Numbered from the stretch's first letter, positions 17,098-25,543 are shown. The stretch is 64,000 nt of DNA from Emergencia timonensis (GCF_900086585.1 NZ_FLKM01000009.1:310001-374000), one strand, 5' to 3'. Notes: generated from the letters alone by a model not told the origin. Made by a program: numbers and translations.

Positions 17098-18834
17098 ATG
17101 AATTTGTATGAAAAGTTGGTAAAGGAGCTTTCTCTGGATAATATCTATGAAAACATGGAATATTTGGTCGAGGAAGTAGGGGAGCGGCTTTCGGGCACAA
17201 AAGAGATGAAGAAAGCGACGGATTACCTTTGTTCCATACTGCAGGAGTATGGAATAGACGCCTGCATCGATCACTTCCCAATGTATCAGAGTTATCCTGG
17301 TGATGCATCCCTGAAAGTCACTGTACCAGAAAAAAGAGAAATCAAAACCAGGCCGGTGTGTCACATTGAATCAACGCCGGACAGCGGCATGGAAGGAGAA
17401 CTGATTTATCTGGGATCGGGAACCTATGAAGATTACCAGGGACAGGACGTACGTGGAAAAATTGTGTTAACTGATATGAACTGGAGCCCCGGCAGGCCGG
17501 AAAAAGCGAGAATCGCCTGGGAAATGGGTGCTAAGGCTTTGATTATCATGAACTGGGGCAAGGCAGAAGACGACTTGATTCAGATGGGCGCCGTCAAGGC
17601 CCAATGGGGTAATCCGACACCGGATACAGAAAAGGAAATTGTCAGACTGACGGTGATGAGCATCTCTCGGAGAGACGGTGAATACTTGGCCGGTCTGTGT
17701 AAATTGGGAGAAGTCAAGGTATGGCTGAAAGCGTCGGCCAGCAGGCAGTGGATTACGGCGGATCAACCCATGGGCAGAGTCTGCGGCGGAAAAAGCAACG
17801 GACAGTACATTCTGGTAGGCAGTCATGTAGACGCATGGGGAAAATCAGCAATCTGTAACGCTTCAGGCAATGCTTTGAATCTGGAGCTGGCGCGGATTTG
17901 TCAGAAATATAGGGAGGAGTTGCATAGAGATGTGGTCTTTGCTTTCTGGGATGGTCACGAGATTGCAGAGGGGGGCGGTTCCACTTGGTACTGCGATCAT
18001 TACTGGAAAGAAATGAACGAAAATTGTATCGCTTATATCAACATCGACAACCTGGCCATCAAAGGCACGACCATTCCTGGTGTGGAAGGGCAGCCGGAGC
18101 TGAAGCAGTTTCTGATGGACGCCATCGAAAAGGTGTGGGGCGTGAAGGGACAGTGGAACCACGCTTATAAAGGCGGAGGTGATTCCTCTTTCTTCGGCAT
18201 CGGTGTGCCATATGTCTCTTTTGCTACAGAATATACAGAAGCAAAGCTGAAGGAACTGAACTATGCTTTCTACAGCCCGTGGCTGCACAGTGATTCCGAT
18301 ACCATTGACAAGATCGACAGAGAGTTGCTGGCAGGTCATGGACGCTATTTCCTCTATCTCCTGGAGCAGCTAGTCAGCTCGCCCCTGGTGCCGTACGATC
18401 TGCCGGCGTTGGCGGAGGACATAGAGGGACAATGGAAGGCAATCTGCGCAAGGGCCGGCAGGGCAAAAACGCTGATTGAGGACTTAGAGGAGGTTTTTCG
18501 AAAGTATACGGCTGCTTTAGTCTCGCTGACGACATTGGCGTCAAGACAGGAGTGCCAGGAACTTTATAATAAGCTGGCTATACTGTGTGAACGGCAGACC
18601 GTGATGTTTCGCAGTGAGTCAGGTCGTTACGGTCAGGATTCCTGCTGCGCGCTGCAGACGGAGAACCCGATTCCGGCTCTTGATCGAGCGATAAAAAAGT
18701 ACAACCAAAGTGAAGTTGGCTCCCACGAGTTCTATCTTTGGGAAACGCAGATTTTAAAAGTTAAAAACATGGTCTACGATGGGCTGAATAATAGCCTCGA
18801 GTACATCGGCTTAGGACTTTCAGCTATTAAGTAG
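17098..18834 (+). CDS. M28-like zinc peptidase with PA domain and altered metal ligand
   Basis: The 578-residue product has an M28 peptidase layout: N-terminal catalytic part, a PA-type insert (about 110-215, with GKIVLTDMNWSPG) and the main zinc domain from about 238. GSHVDAWG gives His243/Asp245; FAFWDGHEIAEGGGS gives the catalytic and metal glutamates; NIDN and WLHSDSDT give the last Asp and His. Where M28 enzymes have a metal-bridging Asp in D-D-N-A-S-G, this one has Ile-Cys253-Asn-Ala-Ser-Gly. About 170 C-terminal residues are helical and unassigned. No signal peptide is seen, so it is probably cytoplasmic. It sits in the sigma-54 region and may release or process the guanidino substrate. 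Confidence 0.8.
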   Translation: MNLYEKLVKELSLDNIYENMEYLVEEVGERLSGTKEMKKATDYLCSILQEYGIDACIDHFPMYQSYPGDASLKVTVPEKREIKTRPVCHIESTPDSGMEGELIYLGSGTYEDYQGQDVRGKIVLTDMNWSPGRPEKARIAWEMGAKALIIMNWGKAEDDLIQMGAVKAQWGNPTPDTEKEIVRLTVMSISRRDGEYLAGLCKLGEVKVWLKASASRQWITADQPMGRVCGGKSNGQYILVGSHVDAWGKSAICNASGNALNLELARICQKYREELHRDVVFAFWDGHEIAEGGGSTWYCDHYWKEMNENCIAYINIDNLAIKGTTIPGVEGQPELKQFLMDAIEKVWGVKGQWNHAYKGGGDSSFFGIGVPYVSFATEYTEAKLKELNYAFYSPWLHSDSDTIDKIDRELLAGHGRYFLYLLEQLVSSPLVPYDLPALAEDIEGQWKAICARAGRAKTLIEDLEEVFRKYTAALVSLTTLASRQECQELYNKLAILCERQTVMFRSESGRYGQDSCCALQTENPIPALDRAIKKYNQSEVGSHEFYLWETQILKVKNMVYDGLNNSLEYIGLGLSAIK

Positions 18835-18855
18835 TTATGGAAAGGAGAAAGGGAC

Positions 18856-20565
18856 GTGAAAAACAGAAAGATATCCAGCAAAAGATGGCTGCTGGCAGGA
18901 GCCTTCCTGCTGAGCATGCTGCTTCTAACCCAATTTGCTTTTGCCGATGAGGGGGAAGAGGCGACAAAGTATTATGGTGTCTTGTCTCTGGTGACACCTT
19001 TTATCGCAATTGTACTATCCTTTATTACAAAACAAGTGGTCCTGTCTCTGGCTACGGCAGTCTTTGTCGGAGCAACGATTATCAACGGAGGGAATCTGTT
19101 CCATGGCTTCCTGCGCACCTGTGATACTTACATCGTAGGCACGGCCACAGATACCTGGAACGCCACACTTTTGATCTTTATCCTCTCAGTGGGAGGGTTG
19201 ATTGCAGTGATGAGCAAAATGGGCGGAACCCAGGCAATGGCTCTTACCCTGGCGAAGAAGGCAAAAAACGCCAGGAACTCACTGATTATCACTTGGATCA
19301 TGGGTATTATTATCTTCTTTGAGGATATGGCCAACTCCTTGATCGTCGGTCCTACCATGAGACCGGTAACGGATCAACAGAAGGTATCCCGCGAAAAATT
19401 ATCTTATGTTATCGATTCAACGGCCGGGCCGGTGACAGATATGGCTTTGATTTCTTCCTGGGTTGCCTATGAAATCGGTATGATTTCTATCGCGTTTACA
19501 ACAGTCGGCATCAAAGACGGCAATGCCTACGGCATGTTTCTGCAGACGATCCCTTACCGCTTTTATAACATTTTTGCAGTGGCCATGGTCATCATCATTA
19601 TTTTGATGCAGAGGGACTACGGTCCTATGTATCAGGCGGAGAAGAGAGCAAGGCTGACGGGAAAATTGTATGAGGATACTGCAAGGCCCATGATGAGCAA
19701 AGAACTTGACGCCATGAATGTGGCGGAAGGCGCGCCGCTTAGGATGTGCAACGCTATCGTTCCGATTCTGACCTTTATCATCGTAACTTTGCTGGCAATT
19801 TGGTACACTGGCGGCGGCCTCAAAGAGCCGCTCAGCATAGCGGGGATACAGAATGCTTTCGGTAATTCTGATTCAGCATCCAGCATTCTATATGCAGTCC
19901 TTTTTACTTCCGTTGTCAGCATCGGTATGGCGGCGGCGCAGAGAATTATGAGTCTGAAAGAATGTATTGAAGTCTGGCTGGGCGGATGCAAAGAGCTTTT
20001 GCTGACTGTTACGATTCTGATCCTGGCCTGGTCTTCAGGTTCCGTCATGAGCGATCTGGGAACCGGAGATTTCATCTCTGGTATGGTGGGAAATTCCATA
20101 CCTGGTCTCATCTTGCCGGCAGTGCTGTTCCTGGTATCCTGCTGCGTCGCTTTTTCCACAGGTACTTCTTATGGAACGACAGCAATTATGATTCCGATTG
20201 CCTTTCCTCTTGCCATGGGCGTCACTGGGGGAGCAGTGGACTCCCTGGCTGTTACAACCATTGCGGCAGTTACTTGTGGGGCGATATTCGGAGATCACTG
20301 CTCGCCGATTTCTGATACCACGATTATGTCTTCTATGGGTTCGGCCTCAGATCTGATGGATCACGTGAGGACGCAGATTCCTTATGCGGTTACCGCCGCT
20401 ATTGTGGCAGCCGCTGTCGGCTTTTTACCGGCGGCAGCAGGTTTATCACCACTGATTATCATACCAATAGGTATTGCAGTGCTGGCTGTCATCGTCAGAA
20501 TTTTGGGGAAGAGCACGAGGCTTGAAGATCTGCAGAAAGAAGAAGAAAATACAAAAGTCTGCTAG
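18856..20565 (+). CDS. NhaC-family Na+/H+ antiporter-like transporter
   Basis: A GTG start follows AAAGGAGAAAGGGAC. The 569-residue product has an N-terminal hydrophobic segment ending in FAFADEGE that looks like a cleavable signal, followed by about a dozen membrane segments. Family features include ITWIMGIIIFFEDMANSLIVGPTMRP, DSTAGPVTDMALISSWVAYEIG, SFSTGTSYGTTAIMIP-like FSTGTSYGTT, and GAIFGDHCSPISDTT. Such proteins exchange Na+ for H+ or for organic acids and amines. Being next in line after the peptidase, it may move a substrate or product of the guanidino pathway (inference). A terminator shared with the convergent TetR gene follows. Confidence 0.88.
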   Translation: MKNRKISSKRWLLAGAFLLSMLLLTQFAFADEGEEATKYYGVLSLVTPFIAIVLSFITKQVVLSLATAVFVGATIINGGNLFHGFLRTCDTYIVGTATDTWNATLLIFILSVGGLIAVMSKMGGTQAMALTLAKKAKNARNSLIITWIMGIIIFFEDMANSLIVGPTMRPVTDQQKVSREKLSYVIDSTAGPVTDMALISSWVAYEIGMISIAFTTVGIKDGNAYGMFLQTIPYRFYNIFAVAMVIIIILMQRDYGPMYQAEKRARLTGKLYEDTARPMMSKELDAMNVAEGAPLRMCNAIVPILTFIIVTLLAIWYTGGGLKEPLSIAGIQNAFGNSDSASSILYAVLFTSVVSIGMAAAQRIMSLKECIEVWLGGCKELLLTVTILILAWSSGSVMSDLGTGDFISGMVGNSIPGLILPAVLFLVSCCVAFSTGTSYGTTAIMIPIAFPLAMGVTGGAVDSLAVTTIAAVTCGAIFGDHCSPISDTTIMSSMGSASDLMDHVRTQIPYAVTAAIVAAAVGFLPAAAGLSPLIIIPIGIAVLAVIVRILGKSTRLEDLQKEEENTKVC

Positions 20566-20573
20566 ACGCAAGG

Positions 20574-20600
20574 CGCTGCATCTGATGATGCAGCGTCTTT
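20574..20600. terminator. Terminator between NhaC and TetR genes
   Basis: CGCTGCATC pairs with GATGCAGCG around a 4-base loop, with TCTTT after it. It lies between convergent genes. Confidence 0.75.
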
Positions 20601-20607
20601 GTTGCCG

Positions 20608-21195
20608 TCAGTTAGTTGCTATCTTCGGTTTTTCGATCAGCGCTGCTCGGATGGAAGGCAGAGCGCCTCTGATAGAAATGCTATAGATGAGTGACGCCAG
20701 ATCGCTTTCCGGCAGCTTTTTTCCTGTCGTAAACCAATACTTTATAACGCCGAATAAGGCGGAAAGCTGATATTCAAAGATATATTCCACAGATTCCATG
20801 CTGCCCGCCTCATTTTTCAATTCTTTCCTTATCAAAGCTAAAAATTCCTGTTTTAATTTCTCTGCTAAGATCAGGTAATGCTGGTGCAGAAATAGAAGTT
20901 CAATTTGTTTTTCATTTCTTGTAAGGATATTAGAAAAAAGCTGTTTAACGATATCGTTCTCCAATACATTTGTAATATCCAGTGAGCTGAAGATTTCCTC
21001 TTTGATGGGCATAAAGATACTCTCCACCGCCTTGTTTAGCAGATCGTAGATGTCTTTGTAATACACGTAAAAAGTAGTACGGTTATATCCTGCCAGACGG
21101 CACAGTTCTCCGATAGAAATCTTATTGATGTCTTTTTTCTCATAGAGTTGCCAGAAAGCAGTGAGGAAATCTGCTTTTGTATTGCGCTTTTCCAT
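20608..21195 (-). CDS. TetR-family transcriptional regulator
   Basis: The start at 21195 (MEKRNTKADF) has an AGGTG ribosome site and gives 195 residues; the frame extends further upstream but through the operator region. The N-terminal TetR helix-turn-helix (KISIGELCRLAGYNRTTFYVYYKDIYDLL) is clear; the rest is helical, as for a TetR_C ligand domain. It is divergent from a two-gene ABC exporter with an excellent dyad between them, so it probably represses the exporter and itself. Confidence 0.88.
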   Translation of the reverse strand: MEKRNTKADFLTAFWQLYEKKDINKISIGELCRLAGYNRTTFYVYYKDIYDLLNKAVESIFMPIKEEIFSSLDITNVLENDIVKQLFSNILTRNEKQIELLFLHQHYLILAEKLKQEFLALIRKELKNEAGSMESVEYIFEYQLSALFGVIKYWFTTGKKLPESDLASLIYSISIRGALPSIRAALIEKPKIATN

Positions 21196-21239
21196 AAAAC
21201 ACCTCATAATAAACATTTCTATCATGGTATCACAAAAAC

Positions 21240-21292
21240 CAACAATTTGCACATAATTGTTGCTTGAAGTTTTGCCTGAGAGTCCTTATACT
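21240..21292 (+). promoter_or_regulatory. TetR operator and promoter for the ABC exporter
   Basis: The perfect dyad CAACAATT-N7-AATTGTTG (21240-21262) ends one base before TTGAAG (21264-21269), 17-bp spacer, TATACT (21287-21292). A repressor bound there would block the -35 region and the divergent tetR. Confidence 0.75.
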
Positions 21293-21327
21293 CTTGTCAT
21301 GGAAGTGAATAAAGGAGTGTGGATGAT

Positions 21328-22224
21328 TTGAACAGCATTGAAATAGAACATCTTACGAAAGATTACGGAAACGGAAAAGGCGTCTTTGACGTTTCCCTTG
21401 CGATAAAACAAGGCGAAGTTTACGGTTATCTGGGTCCCAACGGGGCGGGAAAATCCACGACTATGCGCCACCTGATGGGTTTCAGCAAACCCCAATCCGG
21501 AACAGTGAATATTTTGGGCTTGGAGTGCTTAAGCAATCAGAAGGAAATTCAAGGCAAGCTGGGTTATCTGCCGGGAGAGATCGCCTTTCAGGAGGACATG
21601 ACGGGCATCGCATATCTGAAGCTGATTGCGAAAATGCGCCATATGAAGGACTTCAGCTATGGGGAAAAGCTGATTGACTTTTTTGAGCTGGACCCCAGCG
21701 GCGGCATCAAGCGAATGTCAAAGGGCATGAAGCAGAAAATCGGCATCGTGGCCGCCTTTATGCACGATCCGCAGATTCTGCTGCTGGATGAACCTACCAG
21801 CGGATTGGATCCGCTGATGCAGAACCGCTTTGTGGAGCTGATAGAAAAAGAGAAAAAAAGAGGGAAAACCATTCTTCTGTCGTCTCACATCTTTGAAGAG
21901 GTGGAAAAAACCTGCGACCGAATCGGCATGATTCGCAAGGGAAAACTGGTCAAGGAGTTTACCGTCGATGAATTGCGCCATTCCCAATTGAAGACGTACA
22001 AGATAGAATTTGCCGTTTCCTCCGACATGGAGAAAATGAAAGAGGTTTACCCTGATGCCGTGTTTAAAGAAGACAGACGGCAGATGATCGTCTCTATCAA
22101 CGATGGACAGATCAATGCGCTGATTCGTCAACTGGCAAAATGCGACGTGCATTTTCTAAAAGAGGAGAAGCACACCCTGGAAGAATACTTTATGCAGTTT
22201 TACGGAGGTAGTCAAAATGTTTAG
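21328..22224 (+). CDS. ABC transporter ATP-binding protein
   Basis: The start is set at TTG 21328 because AAAGGAG (21311-21317) would be only one base from the earlier GTG at 21319. The 298-residue protein has Walker A GPNGAGKST, a Q-loop region, the ABC signature given as MSKGMKQKIG, Walker B ILLLDEPTSG and the switch histidine (LLSSHIFEE). A C-terminal extension of about 80 residues (KTYKIEFAVSSDMEKMK) is typical of drug or peptide exporters of the BcrA/CcmA kind. Its stop overlaps the permease start by 8 bases. Confidence 0.92.
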   Translation: MNSIEIEHLTKDYGNGKGVFDVSLAIKQGEVYGYLGPNGAGKSTTMRHLMGFSKPQSGTVNILGLECLSNQKEIQGKLGYLPGEIAFQEDMTGIAYLKLIAKMRHMKDFSYGEKLIDFFELDPSGGIKRMSKGMKQKIGIVAAFMHDPQILLLDEPTSGLDPLMQNRFVELIEKEKKRGKTILLSSHIFEEVEKTCDRIGMIRKGKLVKEFTVDELRHSQLKTYKIEFAVSSDMEKMKEVYPDAVFKEDRRQMIVSINDGQINALIRQLAKCDVHFLKEEKHTLEEYFMQFYGGSQNV

Positions 22225-23002
22225 TTTTCCATATTTCAGACAAATTGTAAAATCCAACATCAAATTCCTGGCTGCATTTACTTTCGTCTTATGCCTCTTT
22301 CTGATCGTCATGACCAACGTTTTCACGCCAGAGACCGTCAGCGGTCTGCAGTCTGCCACGAAGGGAACCCTTGCGGCGCATATTCTTACTGGGAATGGAA
22401 CCTTGATTGGCTTCATGGCCAATTCTTTTTATGCCCTGATGGCCATCATCTTCCCCATGGTCTATTCCATCATGGTGGGAAATCGAATGATTGCAGAGAA
22501 AATCGACAAGGGCAGTATGGCGGGATTTCTGTCTACACCTACTACCAGGCTGCAGCTGACACTGACAAGCGCCGTGTACTTTATTCTGTCACTGGTCGTT
22601 ATGTGGGGCGTGGCTTCTGTAGTGGGCATCGCTGCGGCAAATATTTCACAGCCCGATGCGCTGGATACAGATACTTTTTTACTGATGAACCTGGGGGCAT
22701 TTTTATATCACCTGGCGATCAGCAGTATCTGCTTTTGTTCCTCCTGCATTTTCAATAGTTCAAAGAACTCTCTGACCTTCGGCGCAGGCATTCCCCTGCT
22801 TTTCTTTGTGGTCAGCCTGTTCATCAAGCTATCGGAGGACTTGGATTTTCTAAAATATTTTACGTTGAACACCCTCTTTGATACGACGGCAATATTGGAG
22901 GGCAACGGCTATGGAGCCAGCTTTGCCGCCATGGCAGGACTGTCCGCCGTGCTCTATGTAACGGGCATGGTCTGGTTCCAGAAAAAGGATCTGCCGCTTT
23001 GA
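22217..23002 (+). CDS. ABC-2-type permease subunit
   Basis: The 261-residue product has about six membrane segments (about 15-35, 70-95, 115-140, 160-180, 190-210 and 235-255) with short loops, as expected for the membrane half of a two-gene exporter. ARLQLTLTSAVYF-type amphipathic segments and VGNRMIAEKIDKGSMAGFLSTP in the first cytoplasmic loop resemble ABC-2 permeases. It overlaps the ATPase gene by 8 bases. TetR control suggests export of a toxic compound; the compound is unknown. Confidence 0.85.
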   Translation: MFSFPYFRQIVKSNIKFLAAFTFVLCLFLIVMTNVFTPETVSGLQSATKGTLAAHILTGNGTLIGFMANSFYALMAIIFPMVYSIMVGNRMIAEKIDKGSMAGFLSTPTTRLQLTLTSAVYFILSLVVMWGVASVVGIAAANISQPDALDTDTFLLMNLGAFLYHLAISSICFCSSCIFNSSKNSLTFGAGIPLLFFVVSLFIKLSEDLDFLKYFTLNTLFDTTAILEGNGYGASFAAMAGLSAVLYVTGMVWFQKKDLPL

Positions 23003-23051
23003 TAGGCGAAAAAAAGACTACAATCAGTGGGAAAACGAGGAGGAAAAAACG

Positions 23052-23255
23052 ATGAAAAAATTTATGATTGAAGACGGCGTATTCGATATCTTTCCCCGCT
23101 TGGAAATTGGAATTGTCGCACTGCACGGTGTTGACAATAGAGGACCGGGGAAGGCAGAGCTGCTGAAGGCGATTTGTGAGGACATTGCCGCAGCGGGCGT
23201 GATTTCGCCTTATGTCACTGAGTACAAAGAGGCCTGCCTTGTTTTTGTGTCATAA
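23052..23255 (+). pseudogene. B3/B4 (PheRS beta-like) domain protein, 5' fragment
   Basis: The first 60 residues (MKKFMIEDGVFDIFPRLEIGIVALHGVDN) match the start of free-standing B3/B4-domain proteins, relatives of the editing domain of phenylalanyl-tRNA synthetase beta. After TEYKEA the frame leaves the family and stops. The missing C-terminal half appears 1.4 kb downstream (24655-25074) in the same orientation. The gene has therefore been split by an insertion with loss of about 25-30 codons. GGAGGAAAAAACG is a good ribosome site, so a truncated peptide may still be made. Confidence 0.8.
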
Positions 23256-23268
23256 ATTAATTAAAGGT

Positions 23269-23386
23269 ACCGGTAATGAAAAAATAACACACTCCGATTG
23301 GGATTACCGGCAGGCATAAGATGTTACTTTAAAAATCCGTTACCGGTAACAGTATATAGAGAAAATATAGGGCAGTTTACTGGTAA
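23269..23386 (+). promoter_or_regulatory. Four palindromic ACCGGTAA-type boxes
   Basis: Copies: ACCGGTAA at 23269-23276, ATTACCGG at 23303-23310, the perfect 12-bp palindrome GTTACCGGTAAC at 23339-23350 and TTACTGGTAA at 23377-23386. They lie in the 130 bp before the 51-codon ORF, which suggests a multi-site operator. The regulator is not evident. Confidence 0.55.
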
Positions 23387-23397
23387 TGGAGGGAAAC

Positions 23398-23553
23398 ATG
23401 ATGGAGCAAAAATGTAAGCTGCTTTTTTGTAAAAACGGTACACACCGTAACCGTTTAAATTTGAACGAGACCATATATTCGGCACGCGTGCCGTTGCACA
23501 GTCCGAATTATGGTGATATCATTTTCCAGAGCGGTTCTATAGAGTTTCTATAA
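23398..23553 (+). CDS. Small 51-residue protein of unknown function
   Basis: ATG-ATG at 23398 has GGAGG at the right distance upstream. The product begins MMEQKCKLLFCKNGTH and ends GDIIFQSGSIEFL. It has two cysteines near the start, no membrane segment and no signal peptide, and I recognise no family. It lies inside the AT-rich insert directly after the four palindromic boxes, which with the ribosome site is the main argument for its being real. It could also be the remnant start of a longer gene. Confidence 0.4.
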   Translation: MMEQKCKLLFCKNGTHRNRLNLNETIYSARVPLHSPNYGDIIFQSGSIEFL

Positions 23554-23904
23554 GATTTTATTGTTGAAAATCTATGTGCTATGCAAATAGTTTTCCTAAT
23601 GCCCTTCGTTTCAAAAAAGCATTTAATTGGACAATTTACCAGAATCAATAAAAAGATGCTTAAAAACGAATTTTAAGTGCTATAGAGGGATATTAAAGAC
23701 TACATGTCCTTACTGATTATATCAATTAAAAAAATGGCAGCGATTACTCAATGTTATTAAGGTAAAATGATGCGGGGGTATTTTTTAATTTATAAAAGAG
23801 CCTTTCTGCTTGTCAATTATTTATGCCTCTTCTCACAGATGAGCTATTTCAATTTTAATGTAATTATCAAAAAAATTAATATTTACATTTTTCTGAATTA
23901 TGAT

Positions 23905-24386
23905 ATGATTAACATAGCAAAATGTATTTTATTAAAGTTAAGAAGGAACATCATAAAGAAAAAGGTAATAACCGTAACGCTGCTATTAAGTGTACTTATG
24001 ACCGTTAGCATTACGCCCACATTCGCATCAGAGGATATTGACAAAACACAAAATTTACCTAATAAGGCAATCGTCTTTTTCAATACTCAAGACGTTAGTT
24101 TTGATAAGAATATTACAGATTTACAACGAGCAGGTTGGCAGACCGTTAATAAAGATCAATTTAAAGTCACCTGGAAAAGAGGTGTAACAACGGGTGTAGT
24201 TTGTACGGCTATAGCTGGTGTTCTTGCTTTAAAACCCGAGACAGTACTTTTTTATATCAGTCAATTGGAGTACCGCTAAGAAGATATAGTGTAAAAATTA
24301 AAGATAGTGCAGGTAAGACGCACGGACCTTTTTACATAAATATGCCAAGGCCTAGATCTGCTGAAAATGAAATGGTGGAAAATTAA
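23905..24386 (+). pseudogene. Secreted protein of unknown function, frameshifted
   Basis: The frame encodes a clear signal peptide (IIKKKVITVTLLLSVLMTVSITPTFA, cleavage after TFA) and a mature part of about 70 residues with a hydrophobic GVVCTAIAGVLAL segment. AGAAGGA at about 23940 is placed as a ribosome site for a start at the ATA codon before KKKVITV, which suggests a lost ATG; the in-frame ATG at 23905 has no ribosome site. The frame stops at 24279, but the neighbouring frame carries on without a break (RRYSVKIKDSAGKTHGPFYIN) to 24386. A one-base shift near the T run at about 24250 would join them. A single exported protein of about 145 residues was probably the original form. Confidence 0.5.
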
Positions 24387-24387
24387 A

Positions 24388-24600
24388 ATGAAAATCCCGT
24401 TAAAAAAAATAACATGGATATACACATTAACAATTATTTTAATTTCAATAGTTATACTAGCTTTAATTTATTTTGTCCCTACGACAGCACCATTAAAATA
24501 CTTAATAATAAAGCTGGTCAAGCTGTTTGTATGGTTTAATATTACTATTTTAATAATATTAGTCGCCTTGCGGATTAAATGCTACTTTACAAAACATTAA
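24388..24600 (+). CDS. Small two-helix membrane protein (70 residues)
   Basis: It starts one base after the end of the frameshifted secreted-protein gene. The product has two hydrophobic helices (about 9-29 and 41-62) joined by a short loop with PTTAPLK and ends in a basic, Cys-containing tail (KCYFTKH). The pairing of a small secreted protein with a small membrane protein recalls toxin/bacteriocin-immunity pairs, but no family is recognised and that reading is a guess. A strong terminator follows directly. Confidence 0.5.
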   Translation: MKIPLKKITWIYTLTIILISIVILALIYFVPTTAPLKYLIIKLVKLFVWFNITILIILVALRIKCYFTKH

Positions 24601-24602
24601 AG

Positions 24603-24644
24603 AAAGGCCGTGAAAAAATATTTCATTTTTTCACGGCCTTTTTT
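24603..24644 (+). terminator. Terminator at the 3' end of the insert
   Basis: A 17-bp perfect stem (AAAGGCCGTGAAAAAAT and its complement) with a 5-base loop and T run, two bases after the membrane-protein stop. Confidence 0.9.
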
Positions 24645-24654
24645 CGTTAACAAA

Positions 24655-25074
24655 ATGCTCTATGCATTTGAAGCTTTTTATGAAAATGGGCGCACTCCAT
24701 TAAAGCCTGGAAATACAATCGGTTCCATCAATAAAGCTGTCGATATTTATAATTATGTTTCTCTAAAACACGACTTCACCTGCGGCGGCGAGAACCTGGA
24801 TCAGATTCAGGGAGACATGGTTTTGGGTTTCGCCCGCGGTGATGAGCCTTTTGTTCCTTTAGGGGAAGAAGAGAACGCACCGCCCCGTGAGGGAGAGCTG
24901 ATCTATTACGACGAGGAAGGAGCCATCGTCAGAAGCTGTCTGTGGAGAGAGGCGGATCGAAGCAAGATCACTGAAACAGCTGACAACATCCTGCTCTACA
25001 TGGAGTGCATCAACCCCGAACGCCGCGATGCCTTTTCGCAGGCTGTCCGGGTATTGGCTGAAAGAAAAATTTGA
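24655..25074 (+). pseudogene. B3/B4-domain protein, 3' fragment
   Basis: From about GNTIGSINKAVDIYNYVSLKH onward the product matches the C-terminal half of B3/B4-domain proteins (CGGENLDQIQGDMVLGFARGDEPFVPLGEEENAPPREGELIYYD). It completes the fragment at 23052-23255. GC content returns to the level of the surrounding chromosome here. The first few codons after the insert terminator (MLYAFEAFYEN) are of uncertain origin. Expression would need a new promoter. Confidence 0.8.
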
Positions 25075-25096
25075 AATAGTCATTCACCGCCCCTGG

Positions 25097-25255
25097 TTAT
25101 TTTTCTAAGGATTCCGCCTGACTCATAATTTCGTCTTCGGTTTTCATTATACTGCTCTTGCCATCTGAATATAATATCATGAGAGCAAAATAAGGTGTAC
25201 GACATTTGTGGTCATATGATGCGCACTGCCTATATTTGTTCAAAAGGTGTTTTTG
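25097..25255 (-). pseudogene. Possible remnant of an unrecognised protein gene (C-terminal end)
   Basis: The minus strand is open for 53 codons and reads like a natural protein tail (KYRQCASYDHKCRTPYFALMILYSDG, ending MSQAESLEK) but has no start codon or ribosome site. A further open stretch on the same strand (25312-25521, another frame) may belong to the same decayed gene. I do not recognise a family. The rest of 25075-25514 shows nothing else I can support. Confidence 0.25.
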
Positions 25256-25514
25256 TTAAATTGGAAAAAATGATTCAAGCGTGTATTTGTGAGGGTTATA
25301 GACGATCATTTTTATTGATTTCTGCAAAAATCAGCGTGGGATTCTAGTGGGATGTATCGAGAGCATTTCAATGGGAATCCCTGTACATGATAAGCGTCAA
25401 AATTTGTATACTGGATAATGCACAAAGTATTATGGAATAGACACTGCATTTTTGTGTTCAAAAACAAGAAGTGCTGGCAACTGCTAAAGTCTTTTATTTT
25501 TTCAGCACAAATTA

Positions 25515-25543
25515 TTGACAATTCAAATTTTTAGTAATAAAAT
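25515..25543 (+). promoter_or_regulatory. Sigma-70-type promoter for hydrogenase operon 2
   Basis: TTGACA, 17-bp spacer, TAAAAT, about 57 bp before the hydC2 start. Confidence 0.7.

Larger units (their letters stand above)
23246..24650 (+). mobile_element. AT-rich insert splitting the B3/B4 gene (unclassified)
   Basis: About 1.4 kb of clearly more AT-rich DNA lies between the two halves of the B3/B4 gene. It carries four ACCGGTAA-type palindromes, a 51-codon ORF, a frameshifted secreted-protein ORF, a 70-codon membrane ORF and its own terminator. No transposase or recombinase is present, and I found no clean inverted repeats or target duplication at the ends, so boundaries are approximate (a few tens of bases). 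Bases 23554-23900 hold no gene I can support. Confidence 0.6.
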
